A stretch of DNA of 64,000 nucleotides from positions 62,001 through 126,000 of the IMG/VR virus record IMGVR_UViG_3300042453_001086; one strand, written 5' to 3'. Shown here piece by piece: positions 28,401-37,000 of the stretch; position 1 is the stretch's first letter, and every line of letters begins with the position of its first letter. The notes under the pieces were generated by a model. The model had not been told where the DNA came from. It did not search any database and saw only the letters and a list, made by a program, of their open reading frames with translations. The stretch is from a virus. A program made the position numbers and the translations under genes.

Positions 28401-31400
28401 AGGTTACTGTCTGTTCTGGTGTTTGAGCAACAAACTTCTCAACCGCAGTACCATTAGTATCAAATAGTTGTGTATCTTCTGGTGTCTGAGCGGATAGTTT
28501 TTCTATCGCATAACCATAGAGTTTGAGGTAATCTCTTACTACGCTACCAGCAGTCTCAAACTCAGTAGCAGCAGACGTGATCAATCCGAAGTCTTCTGTA
28601 GATCCAGCAGACTCTCTGAGATCACCATAATCAGAGAGAACATGAATAGATGCTTGAGCAACTGTGTAAGACTCAGTGTTCTTCTCAACCTTAGTAACAT
28701 CAATAGAAGTGCTACCAGTACCAACGTAGTCTTCTGTATTCTTCTCTACACCAGCACCAGAGAATGTGAAGAGTTGAGTTGTCTCACCGCCTTGTGTAGT
28801 GAACTTAATAATATGACTACCAGAAAGAGTAAACTGAGCAAAGTCTTCTGGTGGATTTGCTCTGAACTTCTCTGTTGCTGTTCCGCTAATGTCATATAGC
28901 GAGAAGTCTTCGGACGGATTAGCACCAAATGCTTCAGCTGCACCAGAAGTGTTGAAGAGGTTACCAGTACCTACATAAGATTCTGTATTCTTCTCTACAG
29001 CAGATCCAGTGAGATTTACAGAACCAACACCAATGATGCTTACCGCAAGAGGTAGAACAACAGCACCACTTAATGTGATTGTTCCGCCATTATCAACGAT
29101 GTTCTTGCTGAATAGTTCAACAGCAAAACCAGAAGTCGTCCACAATCCATAAGGGACTACTTCATTATTAAATGTGATTATACCATAATCTTGTTCGCCA
29201 CCTGTATTAGGAGCACTTACGCTACCAAGATCAATATCATTTGTTGGAGATTGAGTGACACTACCATAATCAAACTCAAAGAATGGAACAAACGAATCAA
29301 AGCTGTAGCGATAAGTTACAGACTCTGCAGCACCAGAGAACGAAGAGAATGTGCCATCACCAATATAAACCTCAGTGTTCTTCTCAACCGCTGCTCCAGT
29401 GAACTGGAATATTTGAGTGTCTTCTGGCGTCTGAGCAACAAAGGATTCGGTGGCAGCACCAGAGAATGTGAAGAGCGAGAAGTCTTCTGGTGTCTGAGCA
29501 ATAAACTTCTCAACTGCAGATCCAGCAATATCATAGTAATCGCTAGTGAGATAACGATAATCTATATTAGTTGCAGACTGCGTGATGAGACCATAATCTT
29601 CAGACTCTGTTACTGCCGTCAGATCGCCGTAGGAAGCGAATAGATCGGTGACATCAGATAGTTCCGCTACATACGTTTCAGTGTTCTTCTCAACGCTTAT
29701 AACGTTGATTGAGGCGCTTCCAGTACCTACATAGTCCTCGGTGTTCTTCTCCACCGCAGCGCCGCTTAGAGCGAAGAGTTGCGTGGTTTCTCCAGCACCA
29801 CTGGTGAACTTCAGGTCAGTATATTCGCCAGCAAAAACAATACTTCTTGGTTGATTAGAAGTTAATCTGATCTCGGTAATGCCGTAGTTATCAAAACCAG
29901 TTCCACTTGAAGATGCTTGTAGTATTTTGAAAATAGTGGAAGATGTTTTAGCAGCACTTGGTATAGTTAATGATACATTTTTTAGTGTGTTAAAAGACGT
30001 ATCATTGTATGATACTATAGGACCAATAATAGTAAATGTAGTTCCGCCATTTATACTGTATTCTAATATTAAATTTTCTGATGATGTATCTGGATCTTCA
30101 CCGCCGTTATTATCGTTTCCTCTTATTGCACTGAATGAAATGCTGTCGTAAGTTGTAGTATCAAGGGGTGTTAATAGAAAACTTCTTGAACCTAATCCAT
30201 TGAATTTAATATGCCTACCAATATTAAATCCGCCATCATCACCAACTCCAGTGCCTGAGTTAGATATTGCTACATTAATAAAACTATTTGTATTAAGTTT
30301 ATTTGAATATGTGGATAAAGTTGTGGTAACAATACTATTACCTACATATGTGTCAGTATTCTTTTCTACTGCAGAACCAATATAAGAGAATATTTCAACA
30401 CTGCTTGGTATAACTGAACTAGTTGATTGCGATGCTCCAAATGCAGTGAAGAGACCACCAGTTCCTATATAAGATTCTGTATTTTTTTCAATATGAGTGA
30501 CATTAGTAGAAATAGATCCACTGCCAATAATAACAGCATTAACTGGAACAATACTAAAACCAGATATCGCAATCTGAGTTCCAGTAGTTATTGTTTTCTT
30601 ATTAAATGACTCTAATCCAGTACCATTTGTTTCGTAGAGACCAAATGGAGTTACTTCGGAATTATTTGTGATTAGACCATAATCTTTCTCTCCATCATTA
30701 TTCTGTTGAACTACAAATCCAAAATCAATATCTGGATTTATTGGAGAAGAAAGAGATCCATAATCTAATATATTAAATGGTAATGCGTTTTCAAAATCAT
30801 AACTTCTAACATGCACCTCCGAGGAGGTGATATCCAATCGCAGGGGACCAGAAGTTCCAACAGTAGAAAATGCTTTTTCTATTTCATTAGCAGATCCACC
30901 AATCTCAAATGGCGTTCCGCTGCCAACCCAATAAGACAATGATGTTGACGAAGAAGCGCCATAAAAATAAAATAATGTTGTTTCTGCATCTTCTTTTGTA
31001 ACAAACTTAACCAGTGCTTCATTTGAAGCGTAGGTATAAGCAGTTTCCATTGCAAGAACACTTTGGTTCTGTATGATTAGGTAACGATCTTCTCTGGTGG
31101 TTATGCCATCACCAGCTGTTAAAGTGCCATAATCTTCTGAACTATCTGGTGTTGTCGCTGTAAATGTAGTTACAACACCTAGATCTTCATTTGTTGCTGT
31201 GTCTCCTAACAGACCCCAATCCTGAGTTTCTGCAGATTGGGTGTCAATAGTTCCATATCTTTCTATTAATACAATATCACCATAATCTTCCGAAGTGTAG
31301 AGATTATCGGAAGTCGATGAGTATCTATATCTTTTTGGTTTCCAGTATGTTGCTGAACCATTTACAGTGGCAAAACCATAGGGAGTATCGTTTCCCTGAC

Positions 31401-31551
31401 GCACTGTAACGGTATCGTATGATTCCTGTGAAGTTGATGCTACGTTTACTGCACCAAAATCCTCAGTAGACGTAGCGGGTGTATATGTAAACCCGTTATC
31501 TACTGAGGAAAAAGGATAACTGTCAGTACTATCGTAAACGTATGACGCCAT
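22453..31551 (-). CDS. Giant repeat-built virion protein, 3032 aa
   Basis: A 3032-aa protein almost wholly made of short repeats. The main unit is about 20 residues, of the form AVEKNTESYVGTGTETLSG, with over forty recognisable NTE-Y-G copies. It alternates with a second unit, AEAFGANPPENTQLFTYSGA, of about thirty copies. The N-terminal 250 residues use a different motif (SEDYG, TEDFG), and a 65-70-residue DYG super-unit returns four times. Only two or three cysteines and no hydrophobic membrane segment are apparent. The unit predicts a beta-solenoid or beta-strand shaft. It ends NNPYRPGRTYVSII, a non-repeat tail that could be an anchor. It lies among fibre genes and follows a strong terminator, with no clear late promoter directly in front. 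The function is inferred to be a very long fibre or whisker. Confidence 0.85.
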   Translation of the reverse strand: MASYVYDSTDSYPFSSVDNGFTYTPATSTEDFGAVNVASTSQESYDTVTVRQGNDTPYGFATVNGSATYWKPKRYRYSSTSDNLYTSEDYGDIVLIERYGTIDTQSAETQDWGLLGDTATNEDLGVVTTFTATTPDSSEDYGTLTAGDGITTREDRYLIIQNQSVLAMETAYTYASNEALVKFVTKEDAETTLFYFYGASSSTSLSYWVGSGTPFEIGGSANEIEKAFSTVGTSGPLRLDITSSEVHVRSYDFENALPFNILDYGSLSSPINPDIDFGFVVQQNNDGEKDYGLITNNSEVTPFGLYETNGTGLESFNKKTITTGTQIAISGFSIVPVNAVIIGSGSISTNVTHIEKNTESYIGTGGLFTAFGASQSTSSVIPSSVEIFSYIGSAVEKNTDTYVGNSIVTTTLSTYSNKLNTNSFINVAISNSGTGVGDDGGFNIGRHIKFNGLGSRSFLLTPLDTTTYDSISFSAIRGNDNNGGEDPDTSSENLILEYSINGGTTFTIIGPIVSYNDTSFNTLKNVSLTIPSAAKTSSTIFKILQASSSGTGFDNYGITEIRLTSNQPRSIVFAGEYTDLKFTSGAGETTQLFALSGAAVEKNTEDYVGTGSASINVISVEKNTETYVAELSDVTDLFASYGDLTAVTESEDYGLITQSATNIDYRYLTSDYYDIAGSAVEKFIAQTPEDFSLFTFSGAATESFVAQTPEDTQIFQFTGAAVEKNTEVYIGDGTFSSFSGAAESVTYRYSFDSFVPFFEFDYGSVTQSPTNDIDLGSVSAPNTGGEQDYGIITFNNEVVPYGLWTTSGFAVELFSKNIVDNGGTITLSGAVVLPLAVSIIGVGSVNLTGSAVEKNTESYVGTGNLFNTSGAAEAFGANPSEDFSLYDISGTATEKFRANPPEDFAQFTLSGSHIIKFTTQGGETTQLFTFSGAGVEKNTEDYVGTGSTSIDVTKVEKNTESYTVAQASIHVLSDYGDLRESAGSTEDFGLITSAATEFETAGSVVRDYLKLYGYAIEKLSAQTPEDTQLFDTNGTAVEKFVAQTPEQTVTFTYTGSGVEKNTESYVGTGQATLDVFSELRKLIPAYVGFGFAFTTNGSAEAFGANPPENTQLFQVSGAAIVKVNPKWNGSGTINIDITSVEKHTESYVGTGTLFEFIDSDESRTYVYDLNDVVPFLDVDYGSISAAAFIEIDYGTVAGAFSGGEVDYGTVIFTESVLPFGSINLSGAAIEAFSPNTPENTQIFVISGAAVEKNTESYVGVGTESITGSAVEKNTEDYIGVGNLFNASGAAESTGANPPENIQLFATSGNAVEKFRANPPEDFAQFIFSGVAVEKFTTQGGEDTQLFTLSGSAVERNTESYVGTGTLFEIVDKIESRTYDYTVSQSNLLSVDDYGLITDAITSSEDYGTVDIAFTQTESYGAVDFDFLFLRGTASESFGEGLYTASGTITISGFGKVREIPRWVSKDGTITISGTGTVPVSVAEIGSGNLFTSSGAAEVFGANPPENIQLFQTSGTATEKFRANPPEDFAQFTFSGVAIESAGFNPPENTQNISVTGVAVDVTSVSEIGTGSLFTAFGAAEVFGANPPESTQLFVYSGVATEKNTESYIGAGTTEIDVTHTMRFVPNWIGNGTINIDVESTEKNTESYVGSGNAFTFIDSEERRTYDYTVETVEVVNEYRNLIKDATTSTEDYGLISSIASEFIDNGTTVRNYIEIIPTSIVRSTPREIASGSLFATSGAAEVFGVNPPENTQLFTYTGAASDIKHTESWVGTGSQTLTGEGDEDLVKSFVGSGVLVSISGSIFFIGYFPYTDYITFFTSGAASYKEVNAFNGTGTTTTSGSAVVTNTESYVGTGSLFGFSGAAESVTYVYNIDVVIGFNEVDYEFVTEIPSIDIDYGSVALPPTSGIFDYGYIRYEETIIGATGQFTFGGSAVESNTERYIGTGSTSIDVFSTERNTESFNGSGNLFTASGSAEVFGANPPENTQLFSVSGVGNTREIAVYTASASGTTTLSGAAVERNTEDYVGDNPIFTIDVFSTEKNTEAFAGTGTETLSGVGAEKNTESYVGTGTFSVLSGAVEAFGANPPENTQLFTYTGAATEKNTESYVGVGTESITGTAVEKNTEAFVGSGTETLSGAGIYNTTEVYIGTGVVSTISGAAEAFGANPPEDITLFTYTGAAVEKNTESYVGTGSTTASGVCVEKNTEAFVGSGSLSTVSGAAESFTVNPPENTHLFVSSGVAETRVIYLYRFETDGQGTYTISVSHVERNTEAYVGTGSTTASGVAIEKNTETFTGSGELFTFNGAAESRTINPDEDTLLYTFAGTATEKNTESWVGTGTETLSGTAKERNTEAYVGTGTTTASGVGVEKNTEVYIGTGSVSTLSGAAEAFGVNPPENTHLFVYSGAATERNTEAYVGTGTETLSGTAVEKNTESYIGTGLITALSGAAEAFSAQTPENTVLFTFSSSAAEAFVAQPPENTHLFIISGAAVERNTEAHFATGTATLSGTAVEKNTEAYNGTGTLTASGVGLESFSPVYVGSGQLFTYTGAAEAFGANPPEDIALFTFVGSSVVLNTYKEVGTGTEFVTGSAVEKNTESYVGTGQLFNYNGAAESFTVQPTEDTVLFTFVGSATESFTSQGGETTQLFTISGEAVERNTEAYDSSGSLTVFGDAYAPIFKSYVGTGSISTASGAAEAFGTNPPENIQLFNLSGVATEKNTEKYYPEGYIHINVDSESTKTNVYNGSGSISNFSGAAEAFGANPPENIQLFTYSGAATEKNTESYVGLCDISVDVFSVERNTEAYNGTGTATITGTADQSNTESYVASGSLFAISGAAEAFGVNPPEDTVLYTFTGAATEKNTESYEGSGSLYNVGSGAVTATVVIDTTVFITVSGYSDDTRSRVFNGDVTAVITGFSVEEFIPGSYRGKGTATVDVFSSESHTIVFSASGSLFGFGEAAETTTNVAESDIFTTISGAAVTIKSNIVIGSGSVLAFSGAAESISRNPEEDTNIFVVTGNANTVNNPYRPGRTYVSII
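22900..30520 (-). repeat. Coding repeat array, about 60-bp units
   Basis: Region where the EKNTESYVGTG and GANPPENTQLF units alternate. At DNA level, variants of a phrase reading, on the plus strand, CATAGGACTCGGTGTTCTTC recur many times with few mismatches (for example near 23215, 23765, 24995 and 25365). This provides abundant short homology for slippage or recombination. Copies between about 23000 and 26000 look most alike, while those nearer 30500 are more diverged. Confidence 0.85.
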
Positions 31552-31574
31552 GTATTACCAAGCCCTCTTTTAGT

Positions 31575-31605
31575 AAAAAAGGGGATTGCCAAGGCAGCAA
31601 TCCCC
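31575..31605 (-). terminator. Intrinsic terminator after the 359-aa gene
   Basis: Minus strand perfect 9-bp stem GGGGATTGC / GCAATCCCC (31605-31597 and 31589-31581), loop TGCCTTG, followed by six T residues (31580-31575). It starts about 35 nt after the 359-aa stop and ends 23 nt before the 3032-aa start codon. Confidence 0.88.
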
Positions 31606-31640
31606 AAATAATATAGAAAAGTATTCTTTTCTAGGAGATA

Positions 31641-32720
31641 TCAGTCAAGGCTGATGTTGAGGGTGATCTTAATCTGGTCACCGTTGTTCTGAATCTCGTA
31701 AGGACCGTTTGTGAATCTCTCAGCGTACATAATGGCGCTGTAGAGAGTTACGTCACTGTTACCAGTGAAAGCAGTACCACCCGAGGTTAGAAGTGAAGGT
31801 GTAGTTGTGAACTCAGTTGCCGAAGGTGTCTTATAAACGGTGTATGTGTTAGCAGCAACAGTACCACCAGCAGTTGAAGTACCACCAGCAACGTAGATTA
31901 CGTCGCCAGGTTGTAGTTGGTGAGCAGTGTCAGTTACAACTTTACCGAATGAGAACTCAACGGTAGGATCGGTAGCGTTCTGAATGTTAGCAGTTAGGTT
32001 AGCACTGAGGTATACTCTGTGACCGTTATAAGGAGAATCGGTTGCAGTGGTTCTCTCAATACCGATAACCTTGGTGTTTGCAGGGATAGCAGCGTTACCA
32101 CCAGCAATCATGCCGATTGTTAGATCGTCTACACCACCAAATGAAGCACTGTTAGCAGTAGTAGGAACGGTGATGAAGTTGGTGTTGATAAGACCAATAC
32201 AATCCTTAGTACCAGCAGCACCTGCTTCACCTTTGGTGATTGTAGTACCAGCAGAAGCAGTAGCACCATCAAGTACACCCTGAAGTGCTAGTGGCATGTT
32301 GTTGGCGCGGGTGATGTAGTAACCGTAAACGTTACCTGCAGCAGCAGTGAACGTAAAGGTTTGCTCTGGGTAGGTAGCAGTTGTAGTTCCACCAGACTGA
32401 GTAATCGCCCAACGCGAACCGTTTAGAAGAATACCGTACTGTGAATCATAGTCGTAACGGGCTTCTGTACGGTTGTTGACGCAAGTTGGATAACCAGTTT
32501 CAATAGATGAACCGTAACCGAAGCTGCCATCATTCTGATAAGGCTCGTAATAAGCAGACTGAGAAGGTACGTCGTTCTCAGCGGGAGTTGTATCTGATGA
32601 GAATAGTTTTAGAACAAGATCTCTAGGTGCGGTATCTTCTCTGTCAGCAACGTGATTGCTTTGGTTGATGAGATAACGTAGTGAGTCTAATTCACCAATA
32701 TTTGGAACTAGAAGTGCCAT
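31641..32720 (-). CDS. Virion structural protein, 359 aa
   Basis: The N-terminus MALLVPNIGELDSLRYLINQ matches a type of structural protein I associate with marine T4-like phages, in which the first 40 residues (to RDLVLKLFSSDTTPAEND) form a conserved head domain. The middle contains a YYEPYQNDGSFGYGSS segment and RYDYDSQYGILLNGSRWAI. The rest is beta-rich with QPGDVIYVAGGTSTAGGT. It ends with DQIKITLNISLD, a short hydrophobic strand. It has the best expression signals in the fibre region: a perfect late promoter at 32754, a GGAGGAAA ribosome-binding site and a strong terminator behind it. It is probably abundant in the virion (inference). Exact location is unknown. Confidence 0.82.
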   Translation of the reverse strand: MALLVPNIGELDSLRYLINQSNHVADREDTAPRDLVLKLFSSDTTPAENDVPSQSAYYEPYQNDGSFGYGSSIETGYPTCVNNRTEARYDYDSQYGILLNGSRWAITQSGGTTTATYPEQTFTFTAAAGNVYGYYITRANNMPLALQGVLDGATASAGTTITKGEAGAAGTKDCIGLINTNFITVPTTANSASFGGVDDLTIGMIAGGNAAIPANTKVIGIERTTATDSPYNGHRVYLSANLTANIQNATDPTVEFSFGKVVTDTAHQLQPGDVIYVAGGTSTAGGTVAANTYTVYKTPSATEFTTTPSLLTSGGTAFTGNSDVTLYSAIMYAERFTNGPYEIQNNGDQIKITLNISLD

Positions 32721-32753
32721 TTAAATTTCCTCCAGGGATTTCTCTTTTTCTTT

Positions 32754-32761
32754 TATTTATA
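32754..32761 (-). promoter_or_regulatory. Late promoter TATAAATA for the 359-aa gene
   Basis: Perfect octamer on the minus strand, 33 bases before the 359-aa start, with a GGAGGAAA ribosome-binding site in the leader. A second weaker copy, GATAAATA, lies at 32785-32792 overlapping the stop of the 230-aa gene. Confidence 0.85.
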
Positions 32762-32790
32762 AGAATAGCAAAGTTGCATACATGTATTTA

Positions 32791-33483
32791 TCACAAATGA
32801 ACCTTCAATGCTATTAAAAATCTTTTTATATTTGATACCGCAATGACCTCATATTGAAGAACATCGCTAGCGTTTAATACTCTATTCCAACTAGTCAAAT
32901 CTTCATCTTTATTTTTTCTTTGCTGAGATCCATTTATAACACCTAGATATGGTTTTTCTGTTCCTGTGATAGAAACCATATCTGGGTAATTTTGATATGA
33001 AGATTTTTTGATGTCTAATAATAAAGTTCCAGGTTGATCCGCAACTATTGTCCACGAATCAATAGTGCCAGTGACATCTAAAGTTATTTCTCCTTTTATT
33101 CCTGGTTCCATATCAAATGAACCACTTTCAACAACATAGTTTATTGTTCTTGTTAAATCTGCTGTTGTTGCCATAGCAACACAGAAAAAATCAGAACCTT
33201 GTGCTGGCGGAGAAGTGAAAACAATAGTATTCCCAGATATTAAATAATCAACTTTTGGTTCTAAAATAATATTATTTAAAGATACCAATATTTGTTGCTC
33301 ATTTATAGGATAATATGGTTCATCATCTAAAGTTAGAGAAAATGATGTCGTTGAGTTGTTGAAGAGCAAACTAAAATCATCAAGTATCTCATTTAGATAC
33401 TGCAATGATTTTGAAGGAATCTGATAACTTATCCCTACTTTATATTGCTTTCTTCCACCTACAGTAACTCTATAATCAGTCAT
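32791..33483 (-). CDS. Fibre/baseplate structural protein, 230 aa
   Basis: A 230-aa protein with an N-terminal RVTVGGRKQYKVGISYQIPS and a central module ILVSLNNIILEPKVDYLISG followed by TIVFTSPPAQGSDFFCVAMA. This is the LxGVLQEPGxDYxVxG beta module common in phage fibres and baseplate proteins, also present three times in the 2984-aa protein of this window. The second half (GSFDMEPGIKGEITLDVTGT, SWTIVADQPGTLLLDIKKS) resembles a surface beta domain. It shares TAATG with the 111-aa gene, so the two are co-translated. Specific partner unknown. Confidence 0.75.
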   Translation of the reverse strand: MTDYRVTVGGRKQYKVGISYQIPSKSLQYLNEILDDFSLLFNNSTTSFSLTLDDEPYYPINEQQILVSLNNIILEPKVDYLISGNTIVFTSPPAQGSDFFCVAMATTADLTRTINYVVESGSFDMEPGIKGEITLDVTGTIDSWTIVADQPGTLLLDIKKSSYQNYPDMVSITGTEKPYLGVINGSQQRKNKDEDLTSWNRVLNASDVLQYEVIAVSNIKRFLIALKVHL

Positions 33484-33818
33484 TAGGTTACTCCTGGAGA
33501 AACTTCTACTATGCCTTCTACAACTCTAGTTTTAACTCCAGAGGGAGAAGTGATTACAACATCGTAAACATATCTCTTTGCAGTAAGAACTGATGACTGT
33601 TGAGGTGTAAGAGATAGTCTAATAACACCAGCTAGTCTATCCACAAACTCTACATTCATTGAATGAGATGTTGCGGAAGCAAATGAACGCTTCATTTTTG
33701 CCTCGGCAGTAAATCCTGTCAGATTTAGAGGCAATCCATTATCTTCATCAGCAATAGTTAATGTAGTATCAAAATTTGCGTTTTTTTCTACTGGTAGATT
33801 AATAGAATATGCAGACAT
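33483..33818 (-). CDS. Small Ig-like structural protein (BppU-N-like), 111 aa
   Basis: A 111-aa all-beta protein of the form VEKNANFDTTLTIADEDNG, LNLTGFTAEAKMKRSF, VYDVVITSPSGVKTRVVEG. This resembles the N-terminal domain of BppU-type baseplate proteins that join fibres to the tail. It overlaps its neighbours by TAATG at both ends. With the 64-aa coiled-coil and the 230-aa protein it forms a tight three-gene set that may build one attachment node (inference). Confidence 0.72.
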   Translation of the reverse strand: MSAYSINLPVEKNANFDTTLTIADEDNGLPLNLTGFTAEAKMKRSFASATSHSMNVEFVDRLAGVIRLSLTPQQSSVLTAKRYVYDVVITSPSGVKTRVVEGIVEVSPGVT

Positions 33819-34012
33819 TAATCCTCTGAGGATGTTTCCTCTATGTTTGTGGTTTCTTTAATAATGATCTCTAAGGTTTCCAATCCACCTTGCAGTTTGA
33901 GTTTGTATTCTTTGAGTTTTTCTAAATCAGATTGAAGTGTGTCGATTTTTTCATCAACTTCTTTAATTTGATTTTCAAAGTTTTGTTTCGTGCTAGTAAT
34001 AATGTTTTCCAT
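33818..34012 (-). CDS. Small coiled-coil protein, 64 aa
   Basis: Almost entirely heptad-like: QIKEVDEKIDTLQSDLEKLK, then EYKLKLQGGLETLEIII, with acidic ends. No family recognised. It starts 9 bp after the stop of the 1693-aa fibre and ends in a TAATG overlap with the Ig-like gene. A trimerisation or chaperone role for a neighbouring fibre would suit its size and position but is not shown by the sequence. Confidence 0.65.
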   Translation of the reverse strand: MENIITSTKQNFENQIKEVDEKIDTLQSDLEKLKEYKLKLQGGLETLEIIIKETTNIEETSSED

Positions 34013-34021
34013 GAATCTAAA

Positions 34022-37000
34022 TCAGAACATTTGTGTTTTTATAACTTTAACCTTTAGATTTGCAGTTGTAAGTAGATTGTTTGCAGTAAACAGCAATCTA
34101 ACTTCATTATTATTTATTTCAGCACTGAATGAACCGAGATAAACATCACTCACTAGAGTTGCATATTCAGTCATCAAAACATCTACATTATCATGGACTA
34201 ACATGATTTCTGTGGAGTGAACTCTAAGACCTTCTTCATTTTCAGTAACTTGAATCAAATACTTGCATGTGTTAGTTTTATCTTTATTGAACGAATCAAT
34301 AACATGTGGAGCATATGCAGTTATAAAATCAACACCTGGCTTTTCGTATGAACCAACAACAATAATACCATAGTTATCTTCAGTATTTCCAGACTGGTAA
34401 TATAGAATGGTTGGAGAATCAAACGGAACAGTAAAATATAAAATACCAGATTCTCTGTTAGTTACTCTTACTCCGTCTGAATAGTTTGATGATGGCGTGG
34501 TTTCTAGGGGTTCTAAAATATCTTTTGGTTCGGTTGTAATAAAGAATGGTTCACCTGCAACAGACAGATTGAACTTATAAGATTTTCCAGGAACTAAGTG
34601 TAGTGTTGGTAATGCACCTAGATTTTTATCAATGATTCTATCAACTATTCTATACTGACCGTTTAATAAGGATACATTAAAAACTGTAACTTGTTCTACA
34701 TCTTCGCCCAATCCAAGTTCAAGAACGTTTCCTTCGTCGTTTGATAAAGTTGGGAACTCGTTGTTTCCTAGTAATGTTCTTCTCTTGATATTTTCTAGTT
34801 TTCCTAAAGTTACACCTTTTTCTCTTAGTGCTAAAACTGACGACGAATCAATCTCAAATGTTCTCCAATCATACTTAACTACGCCTACATCACTGCTTCC
34901 AGATGTTTGACCACTGAAGAAACTAGCTCTTCTTATATCCAGTTCTGTGAATCCAGCATCATATCTAACACCAGATGTCACAAATCCTTCCGAAACATAT
35001 TCTCCTGGATCTGATGCCAAATCATATGTAAATGCAGTCGGTGATGTTACAGTAACTTGGAAAAATCCATTGTAACCATATGGGAAAATAGATTCCACTT
35101 CTACCCATTGATTATTTGTTAATCCATGTGCAGTTGTTGTGGTTAACGTTACTTTTAATGTGTTACCATCCCACACAGCAGAACTCACGTTTGTTGTGCT
35201 TCCTGTTTTTAGAACATTTAGTCTATTTCCACTTATAAGAACTGGGGAGTTTGTTGATGGAACAAGACCCTGTGTTACTGGAGAATACTTGCTAATTCCA
35301 GACAAAAATACTGATTCATTTGAAATACCAGTTCCCAATCTTGCTGGAGAAATGATACCAGAAACAATATTATTAGCATTGATGTTAGTACCACTAAACA
35401 CATTCCAGTTATCTGGATTGTTTACTGGTTCGTCGAGAAGAATATATGCTATTTCTGTGTCAGTCTGATACGCAACATCTCCAGGTATTGCGATAGTCAA
35501 TCCTAGTCTTTCTTCTTCATTTGCTACTGTAAAAACGTTTACTGGGTTTGCAGGTGGTAGCAACTCTGAGTTGATTCTTCCGTTGCTATCGAGAAGAACA
35601 AGTTGACCTGGAGCACGACTAGTTGTTTTATTTAATCCAATCAGATTTCCTAGTACTGAGGGTTTATTGATGTAATCTCTTACCGCTTTCTGTGTGGGTA
35701 GAGCAGTATTTTTTGAACCAGTGCCACCACCTAATGTGTCATCTGTAGAGAACTCATAGATTGGAACACCAGGAGATGCCTTTAACTGTAGTTCATCAAG
35801 AACGCCAAGAGCAACTGCTCCACTAAAAGTAGCTTTACCAGTTCTTAAATCTACTCGGAAGAAAGGACCAACAAAGAAGTTACCATCTTGATCGGTGGCA
35901 CTTACATATGATTTTCCACTGGAAGATTCTACTGATTGAAACTCTGCTCTAGATCTGCCACCATTTTGTGGTAAAGCAGTATAGTTAATACCAGCACCAA
36001 CATATTCAAAAGTGTGCCCTGAACTATTTACAGTAGATGGAGCTCGTAGTTGAATAGCAGTATTACTTACAATCAAACCTAAATCAGAATCTGGTATTTT
36101 AGGTTGTGTTGTGAGAACCGTAATATCTGTATCTTCTTCAAATCTACTAACAATATCCACAACATATTCAACACCACTTGGGTGTGGTGGTAGATTTATA
36201 GCAGGAAACTTAATAACATAGTTTGGAAGTGCTTTTGCATCAAACCCAGTTATCTCTATTTCAGTATAAGTTGCACCACCAGTAACTATTACTTCTCCTG
36301 TTTGACTTCCACTTAAAGTTTCATATACAGAGTTCCATGAAATATTTAATAATATTTCTACAATATTATCAGATAATACTATTCTGTTAACTTCTAAGGC
36401 AGTTCCATTAATATATGATTGTAATGCTGTTATAGCGGCACTGCTTGCTGGATTAGGAAGTATATGAGAATCAATGTTTAATGATTGATTGGGTTCAAAC
36501 TTACCAATATCTGTAGAAGAAACTTTCAAAAACATTCTAACTTTAGTGGCATCTTCTTCAAAAGATGTCATTATGATATTAGATGGAGAAGAGTTAAAGT
36601 TTGTCTTAGTGAGGTTATTGATCTCAGAAACGTTACCAATAAAGAATGGATATGGATTGTTGCTATATCCAATAGCTTTTAGACCTTCATTGCCAAAGTT
36701 GGTTGCTGAGTTTGTAATCGATGTGTATGCTCCACTTTCACATAATACACCAACATCTTCAAAAACTTCAAACACCGAAACCAACTGTGCATATCCATCA
36801 TTTTTTAAGTGGAAACCGATGCCACCAGAAACAACTTGTGTGAAAGCATCACACACCATAGATTTGATAGGAGTATTTGGTTCTAGTTGATCGCCATCAA
36901 CTAATATACCACCAGCTCTAGTTTTTCTAGCATCATAGGTTTCCACTCCATTGATAACTTCACTATAACTGTCTCCTAAAACAGAAATGGCAGAGCAGTT

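Noticed and set aside
22900-30520. CRISPR-like array
   Set aside because: The repeats are coding, imperfect, contiguous and in frame, without unique spacers of constant size.
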